Shown in pieces: positions 52,443 through 61,006 of a stretch of DNA of 64,000 bases. Position numbers and translations under genes: made by a program. The notes below the pieces were generated by a model. It worked only from the letters and a program-made list of their open reading frames with translations, was not told where the DNA came from and searched no databases. Within the stretch, counting starts at the first letter, position 1. The number at the start of each line of letters is the position of its first letter. The stretch lies in the NCBI RefSeq assembly GCF_900187385.1, contig NZ_FYEY01000001.1, positions 3,472,001-3,536,000 of the forward strand, in the 5' to 3' direction. This DNA comes from Streptomyces sp. 2114.4 (GTDB taxonomy: Bacteria; Actinomycetota; Actinomycetes; Streptomycetales; Streptomycetaceae).

Positions 52443-52489
52443 CGGGTGCCCGTACGGGAACGTCTTACGGCGTCCCGTACGGGCACCCG
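52443..52489 (+). terminator. korAB terminator
   Basis: CGGGTGCCCGTACGGGA and TCCCGTACGGGCACCCG form a perfect 17-bp stem with a 13-nt loop, 52 nt after the korB stop. Confidence 0.85.
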
Positions 52490-52645
52490 TTCTGCGTGCC
52501 ACGGTGGCGCGTCACAGGCAGCCGTTCGCGTTCCCCGGGCCCGGCCACGCGTGGGCCGGGCCGGCACTCGCGGGCCGCCGGCCCGTCATGACCGTATGGC
52601 AAGACACGTAGGACAGCCGGGCAGGGCGGCGCTACTTTCGAGGCG

Positions 52646-53737
52646 GTGAAGCAGCCTGCGGAGGTCCCCTTGCAGCCTCGGAACGACCAGCGTGTCGGAC
52701 TTGCCTACGGTTTCGGCGCCTACACCATGTGGGGCCTGCTGCCGCTCTACTGGCATCTGCTGGACGCCGCCTCGCCGTTCGAGATCCTGGCCCATCGCAT
52801 GGTGGGGTCGCTGCCCGTCGCCGTCGTCATCCTGGCCGTACTGCGCCGCTGGTCGTGGATCGGCCCGTTGTTGCGGCAGCCCAGGAGGCTCGGGCTGGTC
52901 CTGGTCTGCTCCCTGGTCATCTCGGCGAACTGGTTCCTGTACATCTGGTCGGTCAATGCCGGGCACGTCCTGGAGGCCTCGCTCGGCTATTTCATCAACC
53001 CGCTGGTCAGCATCGCCTTCGGCGTACTGGTGCTGCGCGAGCGGCTGCGGCCGCTGCAGTGGACCGCGGTGGGCGTCGGTCTCCTCGCCGTCGTCGTGAT
53101 GACCGTCGCCTACGGCAAGGTGCCCTGGATCGCACTCGGGCTGGCCTTCTCGTTCGCGACGTACGGGCTGGTCAAGAAGGGCATCAAGCTCGACGGGATC
53201 GAGGGCTTCAGCGCCGAGACCGCCCTCCAGCTGCTGCCCGCACTGGGGATCCTGGTCTTCCTCGCCCTGCACGGCGAGTCCCGCTTCACCACCGGCGGGG
53301 TGGGCCAGGCCCTGCTGCTCGCGGGCTGCGGTATCGCGACGGCGGTGCCGCTGATCTGCTTCGGCGCCTCGGCCGTGCGGCTGCCGCTGACGACGATCGG
53401 GACGATGCAGTATCTGGCGCCGACCTTTCAGTTCCTGCTGGGGCTCACCGTTTTCCACGAGCGGATGCCGTCGGAGCGCTGGACCGGGTTCGCGCTGGTG
53501 TGGGCGGCCCTGACGGTACTGACCTGGGACGCGCTGCGGACCGCACGGCGGGCGCGGACGGCACTGGCCGAGGCGGCGGCCCGTGCGGGGGCGGTGGCCG
53601 GGGGCGGGACTGCGGCCGGGGCCGCGGACGGGGCCGGGGTGCAGGCGGCGGAAGCGGGCCGGGCCGCGGAAGCGGCGGCGGCGCGGCACGCCGGAGCGCC
53701 GGCCGCGCCACCACGGTCCGACGGCCTCACCCGGTGA
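52646..53737 (+). CDS. rarD: EamA/RarD-type transporter
   Basis: 363 residues from a GTG. Ten predicted membrane helices in two EamA halves. The start GLAYGFGAYTMWGLLPLYWH and SLVISANWFLYIWSVNAGHV, then EASLGYFINPLVSIAFGVLV, are the RarD signature. The second half has YGLVKKGIKLDGIEGFSAET and TTIGTMQYLAPTFQFLLGLT. RarD was first linked to chloramphenicol sensitivity, but substrates are unknown. The last 60 residues are Ala/Gly-rich and cytoplasmic. Its 3' end overlaps the converging permease gene by 11 nt. Confidence 0.92.
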   Translation: MKQPAEVPLQPRNDQRVGLAYGFGAYTMWGLLPLYWHLLDAASPFEILAHRMVGSLPVAVVILAVLRRWSWIGPLLRQPRRLGLVLVCSLVISANWFLYIWSVNAGHVLEASLGYFINPLVSIAFGVLVLRERLRPLQWTAVGVGLLAVVVMTVAYGKVPWIALGLAFSFATYGLVKKGIKLDGIEGFSAETALQLLPALGILVFLALHGESRFTTGGVGQALLLAGCGIATAVPLICFGASAVRLPLTTIGTMQYLAPTFQFLLGLTVFHERMPSERWTGFALVWAALTVLTWDALRTARRARTALAEAAARAGAVAGGGTAAGAADGAGVQAAEAGRAAEAAAARHAGAPAAPPRSDGLTR

Positions 53738-54599
53738 TGTCCCGGGTGGTGAAGCGCGCCCAGGCGGCCGAGCCGAACACCAGCGCGTACAGCGCCTGCA
53801 GGCCGAGGTTCTTCTGCAACTGGTCCCAGTAGACGGGGTCGCGGAGCAGGTCCGCGAACGACAGCCAGTAGTGCGGGAAGAGAAAGGGCTGGATGGCGTG
53901 CAGCTGCGGGAGGGTGTCCAGGATCTGCACGGTGATCAGCAGGCCGACCGTGGTCGCCATGGCGGCGATACCGCTGGTGGTGAGTGCGGAGATGAACAGG
54001 CCGATGGCGGCCACACCGATGAGGGACAGCGCCACCGCGACCGCGATGGCCAGCGCCCGCAGCAGCCCCTCGCCGAAGGATACGGACGTCCCCGAGAGCA
54101 GGGTGACCTCGCCCAGGGGGAAGAGCAGGGCGCCGGTCGCCAGGGCCGAGAGCGCCACGACCAGGGTGCCCACCAGGCAGAACGTCAGGATCGTGGCGTA
54201 TTTGACCAGCAGCAGGCGGGTGCGCCCCGCGGGCGCCACCAGGAGATAGCGCAGCGTCCCGCCGTGGGCCTCACCGGCGAGGGAGTCGCCCGCTATCACC
54301 CCGATGGACATCGGCAGGAAGAACGGCAGCGTCACCGCGAGCGAGGTGAAGACCAGGAAGAGGCCGTTGTGGGTGACCTGCGAGAGGAACGCCGGGCCGC
54401 CACCGCCCGGCCCGCCGCCACCGCCGCCGTCTCCGGTCTCGATCCGGACGGCGATACCGACCAGGACCGGTACACCCGCGAGCACCGCCAGCAGCGCGAG
54501 GGTACGCCAGCGCCGGAACGTCGTAGCGATCTCGCTGCGCAGCAGCCCCAGTGACCAGAGCAGCCGGGGCGTGCGCACCGCCGCCTCAGCCCGCGACAT
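53727..54599 (-). CDS. ABC transporter permease, ABC-2 type
   Basis: 290 residues with six hydrophobic segments. It begins MSRAEAAVRTPRLLWSLGLL. A Gly-rich extracytoplasmic loop (GDGGGGGGPGGGGPAFLSQV) follows the first helix. GVIAGDSLAGEAHGGTLRYL is the ABC-2 coupling segment, and ALAIAVAVALSLIGVAAIGL continues. It overlaps the ATPase gene upstream by 14 nt, so the two make one exporter. Substrate unknown. It runs into the rarD end. Confidence 0.9.
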   Translation of the reverse strand: MSRAEAAVRTPRLLWSLGLLRSEIATTFRRWRTLALLAVLAGVPVLVGIAVRIETGDGGGGGGPGGGGPAFLSQVTHNGLFLVFTSLAVTLPFFLPMSIGVIAGDSLAGEAHGGTLRYLLVAPAGRTRLLLVKYATILTFCLVGTLVVALSALATGALLFPLGEVTLLSGTSVSFGEGLLRALAIAVAVALSLIGVAAIGLFISALTTSGIAAMATTVGLLITVQILDTLPQLHAIQPFLFPHYWLSFADLLRDPVYWDQLQKNLGLQALYALVFGSAAWARFTTRDITG

Positions 54600-55686
54600 C
54601 GAAGCCCTCCCCGGTCAGCTGAACGAAGACGTCCTCCAGCGACGCCCGCTCCCTGCCGAAGCCACGGACCCGTACCCCGGCGAGCACCAGCGCGGCGTTG
54701 AGGTCCGCCAGGTCCGGGGGCGCCCCGTCGTCCGGTGTGCCGAAGGGCGCGGGCGGGTCCGGGAGTTCGCCGGTCACCCGGTCACCGGTGACCTCCAGGC
54801 CGGTCAGACCGTGCTCCTTCAGGACCCGGACCGCATCGGCCGGGTCGGGGGTGGTCACCGTCAGCCGGCCGTGGCCGGGGCCGGGGCCGGGGCCGGGGCC
54901 GGGCGAGTCGAGGACCGTGGCGGAGAGGTCGGCGACCGTGCCCTGGGTGATCAGCCGGCCGCGGGCCATCACCGCGGCGTGGGTGCAGACCTGCTCGATC
55001 TCGTCGAGGAGATGGGAGGAGAGGAAGACGGTGGTGCCGTCCGCCGCGAGTTCACGGATCAGCGCGCGGATCTCCCGCATGCCCTGGGGGTCCAGGCCGT
55101 TGGTCGGTTCGTCGAGGACCAGCAGCTCACGGGGCTGGAGCAGGGCCGCGGCCAGGCCGAGGCGCTGCTTCATACCGAGGGAGTAGGCGCGCGCCTTCTT
55201 GCCGGCCGCGGCGGCCAGGCCCACCCGCTCCAGTGCGTGCCCGACCCGTTCGGCACGGGTACGGGGATCGGCGAGCGGGTCGGCGGCGTCGAACCGGCGG
55301 AGATTGTCGCGCCCGCTGAGGAAGCCGTAGTGCGCCGGGCCCTCGATGAGCGCGCCGACCTTGGGGAGCACCCGGCGGACCGCGGCGGGCATCGGCTGCC
55401 CCAGCACCCGCGCGCTGCCGGCGCTCGCTTCGATCAGGCCCATCAGCATGCGGATGGTGGTGGTCTTGCCGGAGCCGTTGGGCCCGAGGAAGCCGAAGAC
55501 ACTGCCGCGCGGTACGGCCAGGTCAAGGCCGTCGACAGCGAGCTGGCCGCCACGGTAGGCCTTGGTCAGCCCGCGTGTCTCGATCGCCGGCTCCCCGGCC
55601 GCCCGGCAGGCGGGCCCGTCGCCGGCCGGGCGGGTGCCATCGGGTGACCGGGCACCGTCGGGCGCCGAGGCGGTGGACTGTGGCAT
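54586..55686 (-). CDS. ABC transporter ATP-binding protein
   Basis: 366 residues from the ATG at 55684-55686 with GGGGGAG upstream. Walker A GPNGSGKTTT at about 60-69, Q-loop at GLIEA, signature YSLGMKQRLGLA, Walker B LLVLDEPTNGLDP and the switch histidine in FLSSHLLDEIEQV. It follows the drug/bacitracin exporter (DrrA-like) group. A Gly-Pro repeat (GPGPGPGPGHG, from a (GGCCGG)n run at about 54870-54905) sits between the ATPase and a C-terminal domain (about 270-366) with GERASLEDVFVQLTGE-like end. The N-terminal ~30 residues are a disordered extension. Confidence 0.9.
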   Translation of the reverse strand: MPQSTASAPDGARSPDGTRPAGDGPACRAAGEPAIETRGLTKAYRGGQLAVDGLDLAVPRGSVFGFLGPNGSGKTTTIRMLMGLIEASAGSARVLGQPMPAAVRRVLPKVGALIEGPAHYGFLSGRDNLRRFDAADPLADPRTRAERVGHALERVGLAAAAGKKARAYSLGMKQRLGLAAALLQPRELLVLDEPTNGLDPQGMREIRALIRELAADGTTVFLSSHLLDEIEQVCTHAAVMARGRLITQGTVADLSATVLDSPGPGPGPGPGHGRLTVTTPDPADAVRVLKEHGLTGLEVTGDRVTGELPDPPAPFGTPDDGAPPDLADLNAALVLAGVRVRGFGRERASLEDVFVQLTGEGFDVAG

Positions 55687-55889
55687 CGGCTCCCCCAACG
55701 ACGTACGGATATGGCCCACGAGCCGCACCGCGCCACCCGCCGAGGGGTGGCACGGCGCTCCCGCACTTCTTACGGGTCTGCGCTTCCACGCGTCTGCGCT
55801 TTCGCGCTTCCGCAATTCCACGCTCTGCGCGCTGCGCTTCCGCGCCCTGTCCTTACGTGGGCGCTTCTGCGCTTCCGCGCGCCGGCCCG

Positions 55890-57155
55890 TTACTTGGCGG
55901 CGTTGGCCGCGTCGATCAGGGCCTGCTTGTCGACGGCGCCGGCGTAGACCGTGCCGTGGTCCGTGACCAGGGCGTTGACCAGGCGGGTGCTGAAGACCCG
56001 GCCGGAGCCGAAGGAGCCGTGCACCTTCTCGCCGATGCTGTCCAGGAACTTGGCGGCGTCACCACCGGCGCCCTGCTCCTTGCCGGAGGGCAGGCCGGCG
56101 CCGGCGCCCTTGATCGTGGCGATGGACGTCCAGCCCTTGCCGATGACCTTCAGCCCGCCCTTGTTCTTCTTGAAGTCCTTCGCGTCCTGGTGGGACGGGA
56201 GGTTCTTGCCGTGCTCGCGCTGGGCCTTCGCCGCTTCCTTGCCGCCGTCGACGACCTTGGCGCCCTTGGGCGGGGTGAAGGAGAACGTGCTCGCGGCGGG
56301 CTTGGCGAAGTCGACGTTCGTGTAACCGACGTCGATGGCGGCCGCGCCACCGCTCTTGGGGGTCAGGGTGAACTTCAGCGGCACACCGTTGGCGGCGTCC
56401 ACCGCGACCCGGATCGAGCCGACCGTCGAGGCGGCCTGCTTGGGCTTGATCAGCAGCTGGTAGGCGTCCCGCCCGGCAACCGTGGCGGTGCCGTCGACGG
56501 TGACCGAGGTCGTGTCGCCGGCCGCCTTCAGTGCCTGCTTCGCGAGGTCCTGCGGGGTGGCGCTCTTCAGACCCTTGGGCAGGCCCTCGGGCGCCCGGTG
56601 CTGCTTGCCGTGCCGGCCGTCGTCGGGTGCGGTGCTGTGCATCGCGGTGTTGCTGCCGCTGTCGTAGGCCCAGACCTCGTTGCCGTTGTGGACCAGGCTG
56701 TACTCCGCGGCCTTGTCGATGATCGACACCCGCTGCTTCTCGGGGCCGTCGGCCGCGACGCGCAGCGTGTGCGCACCGGACGCCAGCTCCATCAGCTTGT
56801 TCTGGGGCGCGGCGGAGGCGCCGTCGCCGCCCTTCCCGCCGGCACCGGCCTGGCCGCCGCCGAAGCCGCCCGCCACGCCGTCGGCACCCGGCAGCGACGG
56901 CAGGCCGAGGTCCGTGGAGACCCGGACCGTCCCGGAGAGCTGCTGGACGTCCGACTTGGCGACCTTGGCTATCAGATCCTGCGCGGAGATCTTCGGCAGG
57001 TCCGGAGAACCGGCGAACGCCGGAACCAGCCCGATCGTGGCCGCCGCCACTCCCGCCACGGCTACCGGTACGCCATACCGCACCGCCTTACGGCGCTTCA
57101 GGGAGCGCCCCCCGTCCCATCCGTCCGTGACCTGTGTCGGTTCGTTCCGTGGCAT
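55890..57155 (-). CDS. LolA-like exported protein (DUF2092-type)
   Basis: 421 residues from the ATG at 57153-57155 with GGAGGTAGAG upstream. A twin-basic N-terminus (SLKRRKAVRYGVPVAVAGVA) and a hydrophobic helix at about 28-50 give a signal peptide or anchor. The folded part (about 55-420) has SAQDLIAKVAKSDVQQLSGT, IDKAAEYSLVHNGNEVWAYD, RDAYQLLIKPKQAASTVGSI and IRVAVDAANGVPLKFTLTPK, which is the eight-strand LolA/LppX-like pattern. Such Gram-positive proteins sit outside the membrane; the ligand is unknown, probably lipid. It lies downstream of the polyprenyl synthase and upstream of the ABC exporter on the same strand. Confidence 0.8.
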   Translation of the reverse strand: MPRNEPTQVTDGWDGGRSLKRRKAVRYGVPVAVAGVAAATIGLVPAFAGSPDLPKISAQDLIAKVAKSDVQQLSGTVRVSTDLGLPSLPGADGVAGGFGGGQAGAGGKGGDGASAAPQNKLMELASGAHTLRVAADGPEKQRVSIIDKAAEYSLVHNGNEVWAYDSGSNTAMHSTAPDDGRHGKQHRAPEGLPKGLKSATPQDLAKQALKAAGDTTSVTVDGTATVAGRDAYQLLIKPKQAASTVGSIRVAVDAANGVPLKFTLTPKSGGAAAIDVGYTNVDFAKPAASTFSFTPPKGAKVVDGGKEAAKAQREHGKNLPSHQDAKDFKKNKGGLKVIGKGWTSIATIKGAGAGLPSGKEQGAGGDAAKFLDSIGEKVHGSFGSGRVFSTRLVNALVTDHGTVYAGAVDKQALIDAANAAK

Positions 57156-57426
57156 CTGCTCTACCTCCGTCGTATGCGGCGGTTGCTGCGCCGTCCCCCC
57201 GTCACCCCTGGGGCTCATTGTGACCGTCCGCCGCGCTCTGGTGCTTTCCATCTCACCAAATCGCGGGACGGATAACGTCAACCAGCGGGAGCAACTCGTC
57301 CTACTGCTGAGGTATGACGCATGGTCACCCCAGGTCGGAGTCCGTACCACAGGAGTCGGACCGTTCCCTAGGGGATGCGGAAGCAGACTCTCAGGGACGC
57401 GGCGGGACAGCACCGCAGAAAAGGCC

Positions 57427-58440
57427 TCAGCCCGCCCGGTGGACCACCGCGTCGCAGAGCCCTTCCAGGGCCGACTTGGCCGTGCAGGACGGCAGCGGCG
57501 CCAGCATCGCGCGGGCCTCCTGCGCATAGCGCACGGTGTCGCGGCGGGCCTCTTCGAGCGCCGGGTGGGCGCGCAGGCCGGCCAGCGCCTCGGCATGCCG
57601 GGCGTCGTCCGTGAGATCCCCGGACAGCAGCTCGGCGAGGGCGCGGTCCTCGGGCGTACCGGCTTCGCTCTCGGCGCGTGCCCGCAGATGCAGCACGGGC
57701 AGCGTCGGGATGCCCTCCCGCAGGTCCGTGCCGGGCGTCTTGCCCGATTCGTGCGAATCGCTGGCGATGTCCAGCACGTCGTCGGCCAGCTGGAAGGCGG
57801 TGCCCAGCCGCTCACCGTACTGGGTGAGGATGTTGACCGTCGACTCATCGGCGCCCGACATCATCGCGCCGAACCGGCACGCGACGGCGACCAGCGAGCC
57901 GGTCTTGCCGGCGAGGACGTCCAGGTAGTGGCTGATGGGGTCGCGGCCGTCGCGCGGGCCCGCGGTCTCCAGAATCTGGCCGGTCACCAGGCGTTCGAAC
58001 GCCTCGGCCTGGATCCGGACCGCCTCCGGGCCGAGGTCGGCGAGGATGTGCGAGGCGCGGGCGAACAGAAAGTCGCCGGTCAGCACCGCGACGGAGTTGC
58101 CCCAGCGGGCGTTGGCGCTGGCCACGCCACGGCGCACCTCGGCCTCGTCCATCACGTCGTCGTGATACAGCGTCGCGAGATGCGTCAGCTCCACGACGAC
58201 CGCGGAGGGCACCACGCCCGGGCTGTAGGGGTCACCGAATTGGGCGGCGAGCGTCACCAGCAGCGGCCGGAACCGCTTACCGCCCGCGCGCACGAGGTGC
58301 TGCGCGGATTCGGTGATGAACGGCACGTCGCTCTTGGTGGCCTCCAGCAGGCCCTCCTCGACAGCCGCCAACCCGGCCTGGACATCGGCCTCAAGAGCCT
58401 GGTCCCGCACGCTCAGCCCGAAGGGCCCGACGACGGTCAC
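57427..58440 (-). CDS. Long-chain polyprenyl diphosphate synthase (probable menaquinone side chain)
   Basis: 337 residues from a GTG with AGGAG 8 nt upstream. First aspartate-rich motif LYHDDVMDEAEVRRG (D94 region) and second LADDVLDIASD (about 218-222), with GGKRFRPLLVTLAAQ near residue 55. The residues ahead of the first motif (TLAT-LYH) are small rather than aromatic, which usually allows long chains (C35-C45). It elongates FPP/GGPP with IPP. In streptomycetes this enzyme makes the menaquinone tail used by complex I; that link is from known biology and not from the sequence. Confidence 0.88.
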   Translation of the reverse strand: MTVVGPFGLSVRDQALEADVQAGLAAVEEGLLEATKSDVPFITESAQHLVRAGGKRFRPLLVTLAAQFGDPYSPGVVPSAVVVELTHLATLYHDDVMDEAEVRRGVASANARWGNSVAVLTGDFLFARASHILADLGPEAVRIQAEAFERLVTGQILETAGPRDGRDPISHYLDVLAGKTGSLVAVACRFGAMMSGADESTVNILTQYGERLGTAFQLADDVLDIASDSHESGKTPGTDLREGIPTLPVLHLRARAESEAGTPEDRALAELLSGDLTDDARHAEALAGLRAHPALEEARRDTVRYAQEARAMLAPLPSCTAKSALEGLCDAVVHRAG

Positions 58441-58940
58441 GAGGGGTACTCCTGTCTGCTGACGATCAAACTGAATGTCGATCTGTCGCTGTCTCCACCA
58501 TTGGCCAGCGTATCCGGTCGCAGTTCGATCACCGTGAGCGCCCGCCCCCCGAACCGCCCGGGAAGCACAGCGGCCCGGCCGACAGGTTCTGGATCACCTG
58601 TTGACGCGAGTGTGACGCGGGAGCATGGGGTCCGGCAACGAGAGGAGTATTTCCGGCCTGCTTCTTGTCCGGCAAGACCTCTCGCCCGGCTCCGGGCACG
58701 GCCCCGCCCCGGGCACGGCCCCGCCCCGGGCACGGCGGCTCCGTTCGCCGCCACCCACGCCGCAGCCCCCGGGTGAAAGCACCACAGCGCAGGGTGACTT
58801 CCCCCATGGGAGAGGAACCGCGGGCCCCACCGCAAGCAGCCGTACCGGCTCACCTCACCCGTAAGCCCGCCTCCCGTAAGCCCGCCTCCCGTAAGCCTGC
58901 TCACCCCCAGGCCCGCTCCCCCGCAGACGCGCAGACCCGC
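58441..58940. other. Gene-free region with GC-rich direct repeats
   Basis: No ORF here has family resemblance. Two repeat patches stand out. At about 58685-58735 a 17-bp unit CCCCGCCCCGGGCACGG is repeated nearly three times. At about 58858-58935 CGTAAGCCCGCCTCC units are repeated three times. The left part should contain the promoter of the polyprenyl synthase. Confidence 0.6.
58685..58735. repeat. Tandem GGGCACGGCCCCGCCCC units
   Basis: Three copies of a 17-bp unit, the last incomplete (GGGCACGG then GCGGC). It lies in the intergenic region between the polyprenyl synthase and the FAD oxidoreductase. GC content is near total. Confidence 0.8.
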
Positions 58941-60143
58941 TCACCCCCAGGCCCGCGCCACCGCCCGTGCCAGCCGCGGCGAGGCGAACTCCGTGCCGCA
59001 CACGAAGCGCATCACCGGCCCGAACGAGGCGGCCGCCGGCAACCCCGTGAAGTACAGCCCCGGTACGGACGAGCAGAGGCCGGCATCCAGCAGCGGCCCG
59101 CCGGCCCGCGTCACGATCCCGGCGCGCAGCCCCTGGCCCAGGAAATCCAGTGCCGCCAGGTCCATCCGGTAGCCCGTCGCGGCCAGCACATGGTCGGCGG
59201 CGAGCTCCCCGCCCTGCCCGTCGGCCCCGCGCAGCGCCAGCACGGGACGGCCGTCCCGGACCGTGGCCCGTACGATCCGCCGCCCCTGCGTCACCTGCAC
59301 CCGGCCGGCGAAACGGTCCCGCAGCCACCACGCCCCCAGCGGGCCGAGCACCCGCCGCACCAGATACCGCCGGGCGGGCACCGGCAGCCGGCGGAAGCCG
59401 CCGGCGTAATACGTCAGCGCATGCAGCGACCATGCGTTGCCGAACGGCGACGGCGGCCGCAGGCGGGGTCGGCGGTCCGGCGGCGCACCAAAGCCCACCG
59501 CGCCCTGGCGGCGCGCCACGACCCGTACGGACGCCGCGCCCGCCTCGGCGAGCAGCACCGCGCTCTCCAGCGCCGACTGCCCGGCGCCGATCACCACCAC
59601 CTCGCGGCCGGCCAGCGCGGACAGGTCGTGGTGCTGCGAACTGTGCGAGACCGGCCCCGTGGCGGACGGCCCGTCCGGGATCGCGGCGGCCAGCTCCGGC
59701 GGCAGCTGCGCCAGCCCGCTCAGGCCGGTGGCCACGACCACGGCCCGCGCGGCGACCTGCTCCCCGCTGTCCAGTTTCAGCTCGAAGCCGCCGCCTTGCC
59801 GGTCGACCGAGACCACCCTGACCTGCTCCAGGTCGGGGACCGTGCGCTGCTGTACCCACTGCCCGTACCGGAGGAACACCTCGATGGGGACGATGTCCCA
59901 GTCCGAGGGGTAGGGCCCCTCCCCCGTCTTTGCGCAGAAGTCACCGAGGGTGTGGCCGGGCTGCGGGACGTCGATGGTGGAGGCCGCCGGCGTCGACTTG
60001 AGCAGCATGCCCGCGGGCATCTGCGTGCGCCAGCTCGCCATCGGCGCCCCGAAGACCCGCACCGGCAGACCGCGCGCCCGTAGGTGCGCGGCCGTCGACA
60101 CGCCGTACGGGCCGGCCCCGATGACCGCTACCGGAGTGCTCAC
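58941..60143 (-). CDS. FAD-dependent oxidoreductase, flavin monooxygenase-like
   Basis: 400 residues from the GTG at 60141-60143, with AAGGGGAGGGA upstream. The FAD site VAVIGAGPYGVSTAAHLRA is at residues about 5-23. The NADPH site EVVVIGAGQSALESAVLLAE is near 165-185. VATGLSGLAQLPPEL and the C-terminal AATGYRMDLAALDFL are the usual strand motifs. It resembles lysine/ornithine N-hydroxylases and CzcO-like proteins, with no closer assignment. It directly follows a truncated ATP-grasp gene, so the ribosome site may be shared with the remnant. Confidence 0.85.
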   Translation of the reverse strand: MSTPVAVIGAGPYGVSTAAHLRARGLPVRVFGAPMASWRTQMPAGMLLKSTPAASTIDVPQPGHTLGDFCAKTGEGPYPSDWDIVPIEVFLRYGQWVQQRTVPDLEQVRVVSVDRQGGGFELKLDSGEQVAARAVVVATGLSGLAQLPPELAAAIPDGPSATGPVSHSSQHHDLSALAGREVVVIGAGQSALESAVLLAEAGAASVRVVARRQGAVGFGAPPDRRPRLRPPSPFGNAWSLHALTYYAGGFRRLPVPARRYLVRRVLGPLGAWWLRDRFAGRVQVTQGRRIVRATVRDGRPVLALRGADGQGGELAADHVLAATGYRMDLAALDFLGQGLRAGIVTRAGGPLLDAGLCSSVPGLYFTGLPAAASFGPVMRFVCGTEFASPRLARAVARAWG

Positions 60144-60720
60144 TTCGGTCCCTCCCCTTGCCTGAGTGGTGCCTCGGTTTGCGCCGGACGAACGCCTCGC
60201 GGTTCTTGGCCACCACCGGGAAGCGCGCGCCCGGCGTGCGCCTCGATGTCCGCGTACGAAACGGGGAAGACGGCGGCCGGCGAGGGCACCCCATGGGCCA
60301 CGCACAGTTCGTGCAGGCCCTGTTTGCCGGCCGGCCGGCGCGGCAGTCCGGGGGCGACCCGGGGAAGAGGAACGACCCGGCGAGCGCTTCGGCGTGCTCG
60401 GCTATCAGCACGGCCGCCTCTTCATCGGTGGGAAGCGGCAGCGTCGGGCGGCCGATCCGCCGGCCGATCCGCAGCAGCCCCGTCACCAGCCGGCCCGGCT
60501 CCTCCCGCCCGGTGGCCGGCCAGACGAAGCGGCCACGGAGGTAGCGCGAGAGGGCCGCCGGGGTGAAGCGGTCCTCCGTCACGGCGTACATGGGCACCCG
60601 GAGCCGCCCCAGGCTGCGGATCGCCCCCACACCTCCGTGGCGCAGGGGGTAAGCCCCGATCTTCACGATCAGCCCCGGAGCGCTCCGGTCGACCGCGGGC
60701 CGTGCGGCACTGCGAGCCAC
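60144..60720 (-). pseudogene. Truncated and frameshifted ATP-grasp gene
   Basis: From the GTG at 60718-60720 the frame reads VARSAARPAVDRSAPGLIVK, then VPMYAVTEDRFTPAALSRYL, the N-domain of an actinobacterial ATP-grasp (CarB/D-Ala-ligase-like) family. After SFLFP the frame shifts at the CCCC run (60361-60364); the sense continues in another frame as RVAPGLPRR then GKQGLHELCVAHGVPSPAAV and SYADIEAHAGRA. Sense returns to the first frame near 60222-60231 as RFPVVAKNREAFVRRK. It then ends about 60178. The missing C-terminal ~230-250 residues (the ATP-binding core and metal ligands) are absent and the FAD gene begins. Two compensating indels plus a deletion mean it cannot be functional. Similarity is from memory of the family. 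Confidence 0.7.
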
Positions 60721-61006
60721 GTGTCCCCCCAACGGCGCGGTCCCTCCCCGGCCCGCGCCAGGAAAGGAAGCTAGGCCCGAATTGCACGGTACAGCAAGGC
60801 TTTTCCGGACATTACCGATGCTTGGGGGCGCATCACTCGGCGCGCCCGCAGTCCAAACCCCGTACGCCTCTACACCCTCGCGCCCCATGACCGCCCCGCC
60901 GGTCACCGCCCGGCCGTACGCTGATCGTCGGCACCGCCGGCCCGCGGGCCACCAGGCCCGGCCGGCCCGGCCGCCCACCGGTGACGACGAACGCGAGGAG
61001 CTGTCC

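Noticed and set aside
58437..58904. Small gene on the minus strand upstream of the polyprenyl synthase
   Set aside because: The translation runs through the GC-rich tandem repeats, has no recognisable domain and lacks a proper ribosome site.
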